The notes: generated from the letters alone by a model not told the origin. A stretch of DNA of 64,000 nt from Physella acuta (GCF_028476545.1 NW_026731674.1:1080001-1144000), one strand, 5' to 3'. Shown: positions 34,981 to 48,539, counted from the first letter of the stretch. Translations and numbers: made by a program.

Positions 34981-37900
34981 CACATAGCACTGGGGGGGGG
35001 GGGGGGGGGGAGACAGCTTGTGGTGTATGAATGTCACATGGCACTGTGAGTGGGGGGGGGACAGCTTGTGGTGTATGAATGTCACATGGCACTGTGAGTG
35101 GGGGGGGGGGGGAGACAGCTTGTGGTGTATGAATGGCACTGGGAGTGGGGGGGGGGGAGACAGCTTGTGGTGTATGAATGTCACATGGCACTGTGAGTGG
35201 GGGGGGGGGGAGACAGCTTGTGGTGTATGAATGGCACTGGGAGTGGGGGGGGGGAGACAGCTTGTGTTGTATGAATGTCACATGGCACTGGGAGTGGGGG
35301 GGGGACAGCTTGTGGTGTATGAATGGGAGTGGGGGGGGGGGGGGGAGACAGCTTGTGTTGTATGAATGGGAGTGGGGGGGGGGGGAGACAGCTTGTGTTG
35401 TATGAATGGGAGTGGGGGGGGGGGAGACAGCTTGTGTTGTATGAATGGCACTGGGAGTGGGGGGGGGGGGGGGGGAGACAGCTTGTGTTGTATGAATGGC
35501 ACTGGGAGTGGGGGGGGGGAGACAGCTTGTGTTGTATGAATGGCACTGGGAGTGGGGGGGGGGAGACAGCTTGTGGTGTATGAATGGGAGTGGGGGGGGG
35601 GGGGAGACAGCTTGTGTTGTATGAATGGGAGTGGGGGGGGGGGAGACAGCTTGTGTTGTATGAATGTCACATGGCACTGTGAGTGGGGGGGGGGGAGACA
35701 GCTTGTGGTGTATGAATGTCACTGGGAGTGGGGGGGGGACAGCTTGTGTTGTATGAATGTCACATGGCACTGGGAGTGGGGGGGGGGGGGAGACAGCTTG
35801 TGTTGTATGAATGTCACTGTGAGTGGGGGGGGGGGGGAGACAGCTTGTGTTGTATGAATGGCACTGGGAGTGGGGGGGGGGAGACAGCTTGTGTTGTATG
35901 AATGGGAGTGGGGGGGGGGAGACAGCTTGTGTTGTATGAATGGGAGTGGGGGGGGGGGGGGGGAGACAGCTTGTGTTGTATGAATGTCACATGGCACTGG
36001 GAGTGGGGGGGGGACAGCTTGTGGTGTATGAATGGGAGTGGGGGGGGGGGGAGACAGCTTGTGTTGTATGAATGGGAGTGGGGGGGGGGGGAGACAGCTT
36101 GTGTTGTATGAATGGCACTGGGAGTGGGGGGGGGGGAGACAGCTTGTGTTGTATGAATGGGAGTGGGGGGGGGGGGAGACAGCTTGTGTTGTATGAATGG
36201 GAGTGGGGGGGGGGGGGAGACAGCTTGTGTTGTATGAATGTCACATGGCACTGGGAGTGGGGGGGAGACAGCTTGTGGTGTATGAATGGGAGTGGGGGGG
36301 GGGGGGGAGACAGCTTGTGTTGTATGAATGGCACTGGGAGTGGGGGGGGGGGGGAGACAGCTTGTGTTGTATGAATGTCACATGGCACTGGGAGTGGGGG
36401 GGAGACAGCTTGTGTTGTATGAATGTCACATGGCACTGGGAGTGGGGGGGAGACAGCTTGTGGTGTATGAATGGGAGTGGGGGGGGGGGGGGAGACAGCT
36501 TGTGTTGTATGAATGGCACTGGGAGTGGGGGGGGGGGAGACAGCTTGTGTTGTATGAATGGCACTGGGAGTGGGGGGGGGGGAGACAGCTTGTGTTGTAT
36601 GAATGGCACTGGGAGTGGGGGGGGGGACAGCTTGTGTTGTATGAATGGGAGTGGGGGGGGGGGGGAGACAGCTTGTGTTGTATGAATGGCACTGGGAGTG
36701 GGGGGGGGGGGGAGACAGCTTGTGTTGTATGAATGGCACTGGGAGTGGGGGGGGGGGAGACAGCTTGTGTTGTATGAATGTCACATGGCACTGGGAGTGG
36801 GGGGGGGACAGCTTGTGGTGTATGAATGGGAGTGGGGGGGGGGAGACAGCTTGTGGTGTATGAATGGCACTGGGAGTGGGGGGGGGGGGGGGAGACAGCT
36901 TGTGTTGTATGAATGTCACTGGGAGTGGGGGGGGGGGGAGACAGCTTGTGTTGTATGAATGGCACTGGGAGTGGGGGGGGGGACAGCTTGTGGTGTATGA
37001 ATGTCACTGGGAGTGGGGGGGGGGGGGAGACAGCTTGTGTTGTATGAATGTCACATGGCACTGGGAGTGGGGGGGGGGACAGCTTGTGGTGTATGAATGG
37101 GAGTGGGGGGGGGGGAGACAGCTTGTGTTGTATGAATGTCACATGGCACTGGGAGTGGGGGGGGGGGGAGACAGCTTGTGTTGTATGAATGTCACATGGC
37201 ACTGGGAGTGGGGGGGGGACAGCTTGTGGTGTATGAATGTCACTGGGAGTGGGGGGGGGGGAGACAGCTTGTGTTGTATGAATGTCACATGGCACTGGGA
37301 GTGGGGGGGGGACAGCTTGTGGTGTATGAATGGCACTGGGAGTGGGGGGGGGGGGAGACAGCTTGTGTTGTATGAATGTCACATGGCACTGGGAGTGGGG
37401 GGGGGGACAGCTTGTGTTGTATGAATGGCACTGGGAGTGGGGGGGGGGGGGAGACAGCTTGTGTTGTATGAATGTCACATGGCACTGGGAGTGGGGGGGG
37501 GACAGCTTGTGGTGTATGAATGGGAGTGGGGGGGGGGGGAGACAGCTTGTGGTGTATGAATGGCACTGGGAGTGGGGGGGGGGGGGGAGACAGCTTGTGT
37601 TGTATGAATGTCACATGGCACTGGGAGTGGGGGGGGGGGGAGACAGCTTGTGTTGTATGAATGTCACATGGCACTGGGAGTGGGGGGGGGACAGCTTGTG
37701 TTGTATGAATGTCACATGGCACTGGGAGTGGGGGGGGGGGAGACAGCTTGTGTTGTATGAATGGCACTGGGAGTGGGGGGGGGGGGGAGACAGCTTGTGT
37801 TGTATGAATGGCACTGGGAGTGGGGGGGGGGGGGGAGACAGCTTGTGTTGTATGAATGTCACCTGGGAGTGGGGGGGGGGGGAGACAGCTTGTGTTGTAT

Positions 37901-40900
37901 GAATGTCACATGGCACTGTGAGTGGGGGGGGGGGGGAGACAGCTTGTGTTGTATGAATGTCACATGGCACTGTGAGTGGGGGGGGGGGGAGACAGCTTGT
38001 GTTGTATGAATGGCACTGGGAGTGGGGGGGGGGGGAGACAGCTTGTGTTGTATGAATGGCACTGGGAGTGGGGGGGGGGGAGACAGCTTGTGTTGTATGA
38101 ATGGCACTGGGAGTGGGGGGGGGGGGAGACAGCTTGTGTTGTATGAATGGCACTGTGAGTGGGGGGGGGGGGGGGAGACAGCTTGTGTTGTATGAATGGC
38201 ACTGGGAGTGGGGGGGGGGGGGAGACAGCTTGTGTTGTATGAATGGCACTGTGAGTGGGGGGGGGGGAGACAGCTTGTGTTGTATGAATGGCACTGGGAG
38301 TGGGGGGGGGGGAGACAGCTTGTGTTGTATGAATGGCACTGGGAGTGGGGGGGGGGGGAGACAGCTTGTGTTGTATGAATGGCACTGGGCACTGGGAGTG
38401 GGGGGAGGGAGACAGCTTGTGTTGTATGAATGGCACTGGGAGTGGGGGGGGGGGGGGAGACAGCTTGTGTTGTATGAATGGCACTGGGAGTGGGGGGGGG
38501 GGAGACAGCTTGTGTTGTATGAATGGCACTGGGCACTGGGAGTGGGGGGGGGGGGAGACAGCTTGTGTTGTATGAATGTCACATGGCACTGGGAGTGGGG
38601 GGGGAGACAGCTTGTGTTGTATGAATGGCACTGGGCACTGGGAGTGGGGGGGGGGGGAGACAGCTTGTGTTGTATGAATGGCACTGGGCACTGGGAGTGG
38701 GGGGGGGGGGAGACAGCTTGTGTTGTATGAATGTCACATGGCACTGGGAGTGGGGGGGGAGACAGCTTGTGTTGTATGAATGTCACATGGCACTGGGAGT
38801 GGGGGGGGGACAGCTTGTGGTGTATGAATGTCACTGGGAGTGGGGGGGGGGGGAGACAGCTTGTGTTGTATGAATGTCACATGGCACTGGGAGTGGGGGG
38901 GGGACAGCTTGTGGTGTATGAATGGCACTGGGAGTGGGGGGGGGGAGACAGCTTGTGTTGTATGAATGGCACTGGGAGTGGGGGGGGGGGAGACAGCTTG
39001 TGTTGTATGAATGTCACATGGCACTGGGAGTGGGGGGGGGGGAGACAGCTTGTGTTGTATGAATGGGAGTGGGGGGGGGGGGGGAGACAGCTTGTGTTGT
39101 ATGAATGGCACTGGGAGTGGGGGGGGGGGGGAGACAGCTTGTGTTGTATGAATGTCACATGGCACTGGGAGTGGGGGGGGGGGACAGCTTGTGGTGTATG
39201 AATGTCACATGGCACTGGGAGTGGGGGGGGGGGAGACAGCTTGTGTTGTATGAATGTCACATGGCACTGGGAGTGGGGGGGGGAGACAGCTTGTGTTGTA
39301 TGAATGGGAGTGGGGGGGGGGAGACAGCTTGTGTTGTATGAATGGCACTGGGCACTGGGAGTGGGGGGGGGGGGGGAGACAGCTTGTGTTGTATGAATGT
39401 CACATGGCACTGGGAGTGGGGGGGGGGGGGGAGACAGCTTGTGTTGTATGAATGTCACATGGCACTGGGAGTGGGGGGGGGGGAGACAGCTTGTGTTGTA
39501 TGAATGGCACTGGGAGTGGGGGGGGGGGAGACAGCTTGTGTTGTATGAATGGCACTGGGAGTGGGGGGGGGGGGGAGACAGCTTGTGGTGTATGAATGGC
39601 ACTGGGAGTGGGGGGGGGGAGACAGCTTGTGTTGTATGAATGGCACTGGGAGTGGGGGGGGGGAGACAGCTTGTGGTGTATGAATGGGAGTGGGGGGGGG
39701 GGGAGACAGCTTGTGTTGTATGAATGGGAGTGGGGGGGGGGGGGAGACAGCTTGTGTTGTATGAATGGCACTGGGCACTGGGAGTGGGGGGGGGGGGGGG
39801 AGACAGCTTGTGTTGTATGAATGGCACTGGGAGTGGGGGGGGGGGGGAGACAGCTTGTGTTGTATGAATGGCACTGGGAGTGGGGGGGGGGGAGACAGCT
39901 TGTGTTGTATGAATGGCACTGGGAGTGGGGGGGGGGGAGACAGCTTGTGTTGTATGAATGTCACATGGCACTGTGAGTGGGGGGGGGGACAGCTTGTGTT
40001 GTATGAATGGCACTGGGAGTGGGGGGGGGGGAGACAGCTTGTGTTGTATGAATGTCACATGGCACTGGGAGTGGGGGGGGGAGACAGCTTGTGGTGTATG
40101 AATGTCACTGGGAGTGGGGGGGGGGGAGACAGCTTGTGTTGTATGAATGGGAGTGGGGGGGGGGGAGACAGCTTGTGTTGTATGAATGGCACTGGGAGTG
40201 GGGGGGGGGGGGAGACAGCTTGTGTTGTATGAATGGCACTGGGAGTGGGGGGGGGGGAGACAGCTTGTGTTGTATGAATGGCACTGGGAGTGGGGGGGGG
40301 GGAGACAGCTTGTGTTGTATGAATGTCACATGGCACTGTGAGTGGGGGGGGGGACAGCTTGTGTTGTATGAATGGCACTGGGAGTGGGGGGGGGGGAGAC
40401 AGCTTGTGTTGTATGAATGGCACTGGGAGTGGGGGGGGGAGACAGCTTGTGTTGTATGAATGTCACATGGCACTGTGAGTGGGGGGGAGACAGCTTGTGT
40501 TGTATGAATGTCACATGGCACTGGGAGTGGGGGGGGGGGGAGACAGCTTGTGTTGTATGAATGTCACATGGCACTGTGAGTGGGGGGGAGACAGCTTGTG
40601 TTGTATGAATGGCACTGGGAGTGGGGGGGGGGGGAGACAGCTTGTGTTGTATGAATGTCACATGGCACTGTGAGTGGGGGGGGGGGGAGACAGCTTGTGT
40701 TGTATGAATGGCACTGGGAGTGGGGGGGGGGGGGACAGCTTGTGTTGTATGAATGTCACATGGCACTGTGAGTGGGGGGGAGACAGCTTGTGTTGTATGA
40801 ATGGCACTGGGAGTGGGGGGGGGGGGAGACAGCTTGTGTTGTATGAATGGCACTGGGAGTGGGGGGGGGAGACAGCTTGTGTTGTATGAATGTCACATGG

Positions 40901-43900
40901 CACTGTGAGTGGGGGGGAGACAGCTTGTGTTGTATGAATGTCACATGGCACTGGGAGTGGGGGGGGGGGAGACAGCTTGTGTTGTATGAATGTCACATGG
41001 CACTGTGAGTGGGGGGGAGACAGCTTGTGTTGTATGAATGGCACTGGGAGTGGGGGGGGGGGGAGACAGCTTGTGTTGTATGAATGGCACTGGGAGTGGG
41101 GGGGGGAGACAGCTTGTGTTGTATGAATGGCACTGGGAGTGGGGGGGAGACAGCTTGTGGTGTATGAATGGCACTGGGAGTGGGGGGGGGGAGACAGCTT
41201 GTGTTGTATGAATGTCACATGGCACTGTGAGTGGGGGGGGGGAGACAGCTTGTGTTGTATGAATGGCACTGGGAGTGGGGGGGGGGAGACAGCTTGTGTT
41301 GTATGAATGTCACATGGCACTGGGAGTGGGGGGGGGAGACAGCTTGTGGTGTATGAATGTCACATGGCACTGGGAGTGGGGGGGGGGGGAGACAGCTTGT
41401 GTTGTATGAATGGCACTGGGAGTGGGGGGGGGGGGGGGGAGACAGCTTGTGTTGTATGAATGGCACTGGGAGTGGGGGGGGGGGGGGGGAGACAGCTTGT
41501 GTTGTATGAATGGCACTGGGAGTGGGGGGGGGGGAGACAGCTTGTGTTGTATGAATGGCACTGTGAGTGGGGGGGGGGGGGGAGACAGCTTGTGTTGTAT
41601 GAATGGCACTGGGAGTGGGGGGGGGGGGAGACAGCTTGTGTTGTATGAATGGCACTGGGAGTGGGGGGGGGGGAGACAGCTTGTGTTGTATGAATGTCAC
41701 ATGGCACTGTGAGTGGGGGGGGGACAGCTTGTGGTGTATGAATGGCACTGGGAGTGGGGGGGGGGGGGAGACAGCTTGTGTTGTATGAATGGCACTGGGA
41801 GTGGGGGGGGGGGGACAGCTTGTGGTGTATGAATGGCACTGGGAGTGGGGGGGGGGGGACAGCTTGTGTTGTATGAATGGCACTGGGAGTGGGGGGGGAG
41901 ACAGCTTGTGTTGTATGAATGTCACATGGCACTGGGAGTGGGGGGGGGACAGCTTGTGTTGTATGAATGTCACATGGCACTGGGAGTGGGGGGGGGGGAG
42001 ACAGCTTGTGTTGTATGAATGGCACTGGGAGTGGGGGGGGGGACAGCTTGTGTTGTATGAATGTCACATGGCACTGGGAGTGGGGGGGGGGGGAGACAGC
42101 TTGTGTTGTATGAATGTCACATGGCACTGGGAGTGGGGGGGGGGGGAGACAGCTTGTGTTGTATGAATGGCACTGGGAGTGGGGGGGGGGACAGCTTGTG
42201 GTGTATGAATGGCACTGGGAGTGGGGGGGGGGGGGGGGGGGAGACAGCTTGTGTTGTATGAATGGCACTGGGAGTGGGGGGGGGGGGGGGAGACAGCTTG
42301 TGTTGTATGAATGTCACATGGCACTGGGAGTGGGGGGGGGAGACAGCTTGTGTTGTATGAATGGCACTGGGAGTGGGGGGGGGACAGCTTGTGGTGTATG
42401 AATGGCACTGGGAGTGGGGGGGGGGGGGGGGGAGACAGCTTGTGTTGTATGAATGGCACTGGGAGTGGGGGGGGGGGGGGAGACAGCTTGTGTTGTATGA
42501 ATGTCACATGGCACTGGGAGTGGGGGGGGAGACAGCTTGTGTTGTATGAATGGCACTGGGAGTGGGGGGGGGGAGACAGCTTGTGTTGTATGAATGGCAC
42601 TGGGAGTGGGGGGGGGGGGAGACAGCTTGTGGTGTATGAATGTCACATGGCACTGTGAGTGGGGGGGGGGGGAGACAGCTTGTGTTGTATGAATGTCACA
42701 TGGCACTGTGAGTGGGGGGGGGGGGGGGGAGACAGCTTGTGGTGTATGAATGGCACTGGGAGTGGGGGGGGGGGGAGACAGCTTGTGTTGTATGAATGGC
42801 ACTGGGAGTGGGGGGGGGGACAGCTTGTGGTGTATGAATGGCACTGGGAGTGGGGGGGGGGGGAGACAGCTTGTGTTGTATGAATGGCACTGGGAGTGGG
42901 GGGGAGACAGCTTGTGTTGTATGAATGGCACTGGGAGTGGGGGGGGGGGGGGAGACAGCTTGTGTTGTATGAATGGCACTGGGAGTGGGGGGGGGACAGC
43001 TTGTGGTGTATGAATGGCACTGGGAGTGGGGGGGGGGGGGGAGACAGCTTGTGTTGTATGAATGTCACATGGCACTGGGAGTGGGGGGGGGGAGACAGCT
43101 TGTGTTGTATGAATGGCACATGGCACTGGGAGTGGGGGGGGGACAGCTTGTGTTGTATGAATGGCACTGGGAGTGGGGGGGGGGGGGAGACAGCTTGTGT
43201 TGTATGAATGGCACTGGGCACTGGGAGTGGGGGGGGGGGGAGACAGCTTGTGTTGTATGAATGGGAGTGGGGGGGGGGGAGACAGCTTGTGTTGTATGAA
43301 TGGGAGTGGGGGGGGGGGGGACAGCTTGTGGTGTATGAATGGCACTGGGAGTGGGGGGGGGGGGAGACAGCTTGTGGTGTATGAATGGGAGTGGGGGGGG
43401 GGGGGAGACAGCTTGTGTTGTATGAATGGCACTGGGAGTGGGGGGGGGGACAGCTTGTGTTGTATGAATGGCACTGGGAGTGGGGGGGGGGGACAGCTTG
43501 TGGTGTATGAATGGCACTGGGAGTGGGGGGGGGGAGACAGCTTGTGGTGTATGAATGGCACTGGGAGTGGGGGGGGGGAGACAGCTTGTGTTGTATGAAT
43601 GTCACATGGCACTGGGAGTGGGGGGGGGGGAGACAGCTTGTGTTGTATGAATGTCACATGGCACTGGGAGTGGGGGGGGGGGGGAGACAGCTTGTGTTGT
43701 ATGAATGTCACATGGCACTGGGAGTGGGAGTGGGGGGGAGACAGCTTGTGGTGTATGAATGGCACTGGGAGTGGGGGGGGGGGGGAGACAGCTTGTGTTG
43801 TATGAATGTCACATGGCACTGGGAGTGGGGGGGGGGGGGGAGACAGCTTGTGGTGTATGAATGTCACATGGCACTGGGAGTGGGGGGGGGGGAGACAGCT

Positions 43901-46574
43901 TGTGGTGTATGAATGTCACATGGCACTGGGAGTGGGGGGGGGGGGGGAGACAGCTTGTGGTGTATGAATGTCACATGGCACTGGGAGTGGGGGGGGGGGA
44001 GACAGCTTGTGGTGTATGAATGTCACATGGCACTGGGAGTGGGGGGGAGACAGCTTGTGGTGTATGAATGTCACATGGCACTGGGAGTGGGGGGGGGGGG
44101 GGAGACAGCTTGTGTTGTATGAATGTCACATGGCACTGGGAGTGGGGGGGGGGGGAGACAGCTTGTGGTGTATGAATGGCACTGGGAGTGGGGGGGGGGA
44201 GACAGCTTGTGTTGTATGAATGGCACTGGGAGTGGGGGGGGGGGGGGGGGAGACAGCTTGTGTTGTATGAATGGCACTGGGAGTGGGGGGGGGGGGGGGA
44301 GACAGCTTGTGTTGTATGAATGTCACATGGCACTGTGAGTGGGGGGGGGGGGGGAGACAGCTTGTGGTGTATGAATGGCACTGGGAGTGGGGGGGGGGGA
44401 GACAGCTTGTGTTGTATGAATGGCACTGGGAGTGGGGGGGGGGGAGACAGCTTGTGTTGTATGAATGGCACTGGGAGTGGGGGGGGGGGGAGACAGCTTG
44501 TGTTGTATGAATGGCACTGGGAGTGGGGGGGGGAGACAGCTTGTGTTGTATGAATGGCACTGGGAGTGGGGGGGGGGGAGACAGCTTGTGTTGTATGAAT
44601 GGCACTGGGAGTGGGGGGGGGGGGGGGAGACAGCTTGTGTTGTATGAATGTCACATGGCACTGGGAGTGGGGGGGGGGACAGCTTGTGTTGTATGAATGG
44701 CACTGGGAGTGGGGGGGGGGGGGGGAGACAGCTTGTGTTGTATGAATGTCACATGGCACTGTGAGTGGGGGGGGGACAGCTTGTGGTGTATGAATGGCAC
44801 TGGGAGTGGGGGGGGGGGGGAGACAGCTTGTGTTGTATGAATGGCACTGGGCACTGGGAGTGGGGGGGGGGAGACAGCTTGTGTTGTATGAATGGGAGTG
44901 GGGGGGGGGGGAGACAGCTTGTGTTGTATGAATGGGAGTGGGGGGGGGGGAGACAGCTTGTGTTGTATGAATTAAATGTCACATGGCACTGGGAGTGGGG
45001 GGGGGGGAGACAGCTTGTGGTGTATGAATGGGAGTGGGGGGGGGGGAGACAGCTTGTGTTGTATGAATGTCACATGGCACTGGGAGTGGGGGGGGGGGGG
45101 GAGACAGCTTGTGGTGTATGAATGGGAGTGGGGGGGGGGGGGAGACAGCTTGTGTTGTATGAATGTCACATGGCACTGGGAGTGGGGGGGGGGGAGACAG
45201 CTTGTGTTGTATGAATGTCACATGGCACTGGGAGTGGGGGGGGGGACAGCTTGTGGTGTATGAATGGCACTGGGAGTGGGGGGGGGGGAGACAGCTTGTG
45301 TTGTATGAATGTCACATGGCACTGGGAGTGGGGGGGGGGGGGCAGCTTGTGGTGTATGAATGGCACTGGGAGTGGGGGGGGGGGGAGACAGCTTGTGTTG
45401 TATGAATGGCACTGGGAGTGGGGGGGGGGGGGGAGACAGCTTGTGTTGTATGAATGTCACATGGCACTGGGAGTGGGGGGGGGGGGGAGACAGCTTGTGT
45501 TGTATGAATGTCACATGGCACTGGGAGTGGGGGGGGGGGGACAGCTTGTGTTGTATGAATGGCACTGGGAGTGGGGGGGGGGGGGGACAGCTTGTGTTGT
45601 ATGAATGGCACTGGGAGTGGGGGGGGGGACAGCTTGTGTTGTATGAATGGCACTGGGAGTGGGGGGGGGGGGGAGACAGCTTGTGTTGTATGAATGGCAC
45701 TGGGAGTGGGGGGGGGGGGGACAGCTTGTGTTGTATGAATGGCACTGGGAGTGGGGGGGGGGACAGCTTGTGTTGTATGAATGGCACTGGGAGTGGGGGG
45801 GGGGGGACAGCTTGTGGTGTATGAATGGCACTGGGAGTGGGGGGGGGGGGAGACAGCTTGTGTTGTATGAATGTCACATGGCACTGGGAGTGGGGGGGGG
45901 GGAGACAGCTTGTGTTGTATGAATGTCACATGGCACTGGGAGTGGGGGGGGGGGGGGACAGCTTGTGTTGTATGAATGGCACTGGGAGTGGGGGGGGGGG
46001 ACAGCTTGTGTTGTATGAATGGCACTGGGAGTGGGGGGGGGGGGGACAGCTTGTGTTGTATGAATGGCACTGGGAGTGGGGGGGGGGGGGGGGAGACAGC
46101 TTGTGTTGTATGAATGTCACTGGGAGTGGGGGGGGGGGGGACAGCTTGTGTTGTATGAATGGCACTGGGAGTGGGGGGGGGGACAGCTTGTGTTGTATGA
46201 ATGGCACTGGGAGTGGGGGGGGGGGACAGCTTGTGTTGTATGAATGGCACTGGGAGTGGGGGGGGGGGGAGACAGCTTGTGTTGTATGAATGTCACATGG
46301 CACTGTGAGTGGGGGGGGGGGGGGACAGCTTGTGTTGTATGAATGGCACTGGGAGTGGGGGGGGGGGGAGACAGCTTGTGTTGTATGAATGTCACATGGC
46401 ACTGTGAGTGGGGGGGGGGGGAGACAGCTTGTGTTGTATGAATGGCACTGGGAGTGGGGGGGAGACAACTTGTGGTGTATGAATGGCACTGTGAGTGGGG
46501 GGGGGGGGGGACAGCTTGTGTTGTATGAATGGCACTGGGAGTGGGGGGGGGGAGACAACTTGTGGTGTATGAAT
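34981..46574. repeat. 11.6 kb G-tract minisatellite in C1orf198 intron 4
   Basis: About 240 units, each a run of 7-22 G, then AGACAGCTTGTGTTGTATGA, then one of three tails: ATGTCACATGGCACTGGGAGT, ATGGCACTGGGAGT or ATGGGAGT (nested deletions). Minor variants are GTGGTGTATG, CTGTGAG and a doubled GGCACTGGGCACT. It fills about 98% of the intron. Poly-G lies on the RNA-like strand of C1orf198. Confidence 0.98.
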
Positions 46575-46766
46575 CACCCTAAGGTGGGATGGCTCTAAAG
46601 ATGGGGTGGACCAGTTTTTCACTTTTACCATCAATGCCCTCATTTTTCAGGAGAAAATCATTGATTGGTGTACTTGTTAAAAAGGGGCAGTTGAGTGCGG
46701 CTACTATGTTTTCTTTAGTCAGACTTGTTGTAAAAGCCACTTGAGTAAATCTTAATATTTTTTCAG

Positions 46767-46838
46767 GCTGATGGTGCCCCTGCTGATGGTGCTGATGAGA
46801 TGCCTACAACTGGCTTTGACTTTTTAGACAACTGGTAA
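46767..46838 (+). CDS. C1orf198: C1orf198 homologue coding exon 5 and stop
   Basis: After TATTTTTTCAG, 23 codons and TAA: ADGAPADGADEMPTTGFDFL then DNW. The end TGFDFLDNW is identical to the human C1orf198 C-terminus, which fixes the 3' end of the gene. The preceding intron is 11.8 kb and almost entirely a G-tract array. Confidence 0.95.
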   Translation, partial: ADGAPADGADEMPTTGFDFLDNW

Positions 46839-46867
46839 CTTTGTTGAGCCACAGGACACCGCACATT

Positions 46868-47003
46868 TCAATTGAGAGAGACCCTTCAACTCTAGTTTTA
46901 GTTTTCAATTGAGAGAGACCCTTCAACTCTAGTTTTAGTTTTCAGTTAGAGAGAGACCTTTAAACTCTAGTTTAGTTTTCAGTTAGAGAGAGACCCTTCA
47001 ACT
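46868..47003. repeat. ~38-bp repeat in C1orf198 3' UTR
   Basis: About 3.5 copies of TTGAGAGAGACCCTTCAACT with CTAGTTTTAGTTTTCA, starting 30 bp after the stop codon. Confidence 0.9.
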
Positions 47004-47789
47004 CTATTTAATTATGTCAGGGTTGCTATCCTAATATATAAAAGCCCATGTGCGTACTTCTTTCTCTCTCTCTGCACATGTCCCGAGGCTATGAGATCAG
47101 TATCTTCAGCAATATATGGAGAATTTAATGATACACAGACTTTTATTTTAAAAATTTTGGATGTATTAAATGTATAAATTAAATGTTATTTAAGGAAGGA
47201 AATTAAAAATAAAGGCATATTCAAATGTAGAAACGCATAATTAATTATGCAACCGGAAAAGAGTATGATTTTAACCAGAACGCAAAAAAACTATGATGTC
47301 ACATGTTTATGATGTCACATGTTTAAATTAAAGAAAGTACACAACACTAATGGCAGCATCTTCCAATTTTAGAATATGAAGAAATGAACTATTTCATTCA
47401 AATTTGATTTATATCTACTTATCAAGACATAGGCCTATTTTACGAAATGTATACAATTTTCTTAGCCAAAATTAATACAAATTACTATTTAAAAAAAAAA
47501 TAATATCATATTGTCCAGGTTTTTTATGGAATTATTGAAATTAGTGCTTGCATTTAATATGGTGTTGTGTTGAAACTAATAGTTGCGTTTTAATTTATCT
47601 AATAGGTATTGGCAGCCTTTGTTATTTTAAATGTGTGGGTCTTTTAGTTATTAAGTTGTTTCTTTGCTTTGTCACTATCATTTAGTTAAGCACAGTGTTT
47701 TGACCCTGCAGTATTTTATAAATAAATTTTTACAACCAAGTACAAGAGTAAAAAGTCCTGTAATTCACGTGGGTACCACTGGCTACTGC
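47004..47789. other. C1orf198 3' flank with dispersed repeat copy 2
   Basis: CCTAATATATAAAAGCCCAT at 47030 resembles a Helitron/Helentron left end. At 47383-47475 there is the second copy of the dispersed repeat seen at 13838-13940. No coding sequence is recognised. Confidence 0.45.
47208..47213 (+). promoter_or_regulatory. Candidate C1orf198 poly(A) signal
   Basis: AATAAA 370 bases past the C1orf198 stop. Another AATAAA is at 47974-47979. Either could end the transcript; the sequence alone does not decide. Confidence 0.3.
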
Positions 47790-47946
47790 GCTTTCTTCAT
47801 GCTGTGCAAAGTCAATGAATTGGCCAACCAATACTACCACTTTCTTCATGCTGTGCTAAGTCAATGAATTGGCCAACCTATACTACCACTTTCTTCATGC
47901 TGTGCTAAGTCAATGAATTGGCCAACCTATACTACCACTTTCTTCA
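47790..47946. repeat. 49-bp tandem repeat
   Basis: Three copies of a unit with CTTTCTTCATGCTGTGCTAA and AATTGGCCAACCTATACTAC. Confidence 0.93.
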
Positions 47947-48236
47947 ATTCTGACAAAACAGTCATTTCAAGAGAATAAAGAATCCATGCCTGAATGTACA
48001 CTGCTATTGAATAGAGATTCTAGATCTATAGGGACACAATCAAGAATAGTCTGAAAATTATTTCTTTTTATTTTTTAAATAAATATTGTTATAAAATGAC
48101 TGATTTTTGTTGGACATAGCTAAAGGATGGATGTAATCGATGTTTTTAGTATTTTCTGTAACTTAGCAAAAAAAAAATGTAATTGTATACATTTATCCAT
48201 TCATGGAGATTGACAATAAAAATGGCTAAGCTTGAA

Positions 48237-48539
48237 AAATTGTATTGACAAAGTTTTGAGTACAAATTGTATTGACAAAGTTTTGAGTACAAATTGTATT
48301 GACAAAGTTTTGAGTACAAATTGTATTGACAAAGTTTTGAGTACAAATTGTATTGACAAAGTTTTGAGTACAAATTGTATTGACAAAGTTTTGAGTACAA
48401 ATTGTATTGACAAAGTTTTGAGTACAAATTGTATTGACAAAGTTTTGAGTACAAATTGTATTGACAAAGTTTTGAGTACAAATTGTATTGACAAAGTTTT
48501 GAGTACAAATTGTATTGACAAAGTTTTGAGTACAAATTG
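48237..48539. repeat. 27-bp tandem array
   Basis: Eleven copies of AAATTGTATTGACAAAGTTT plus TGAGTAC, apparently identical. Between the C1orf198 and BCKDHA 3' ends. Confidence 0.97.

Larger units (their letters stand above)
26829..46838 (+). other. C1orf198: C1orf198 homologue (DUF4706-type protein), complete coding gene
   Basis: Five exons, all phase 0, encode 136+17+213+36+23 = 425 residues. Two stretches identify the family. At the exon 1/2 junction, GQKINVDFEND followed by LWTWRDEHSGPFSW matches human C1orf198 [24 protein letters not shown]. The C-terminus TGFDFLDNW is identical to the human end. Human C1orf198 is about 327 residues; the extra length here lies in the low-complexity middle, which holds a coding minisatellite. 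The family (recalled as DUF4706) has no established biochemical function, and no signal peptide or membrane segment is seen. Introns 1-4 are 1.2, 2.0, 3.7 and 11.8 kb and are mostly tandem arrays. Confidence 0.93.

Noticed and set aside
34928-46643. Many long Pro-rich and Gly-rich frames resembling extensin or glycine-rich protein
   Set aside because: Translations of the G-tract array in C1orf198 intron 4; frames come and go with G-tract length.
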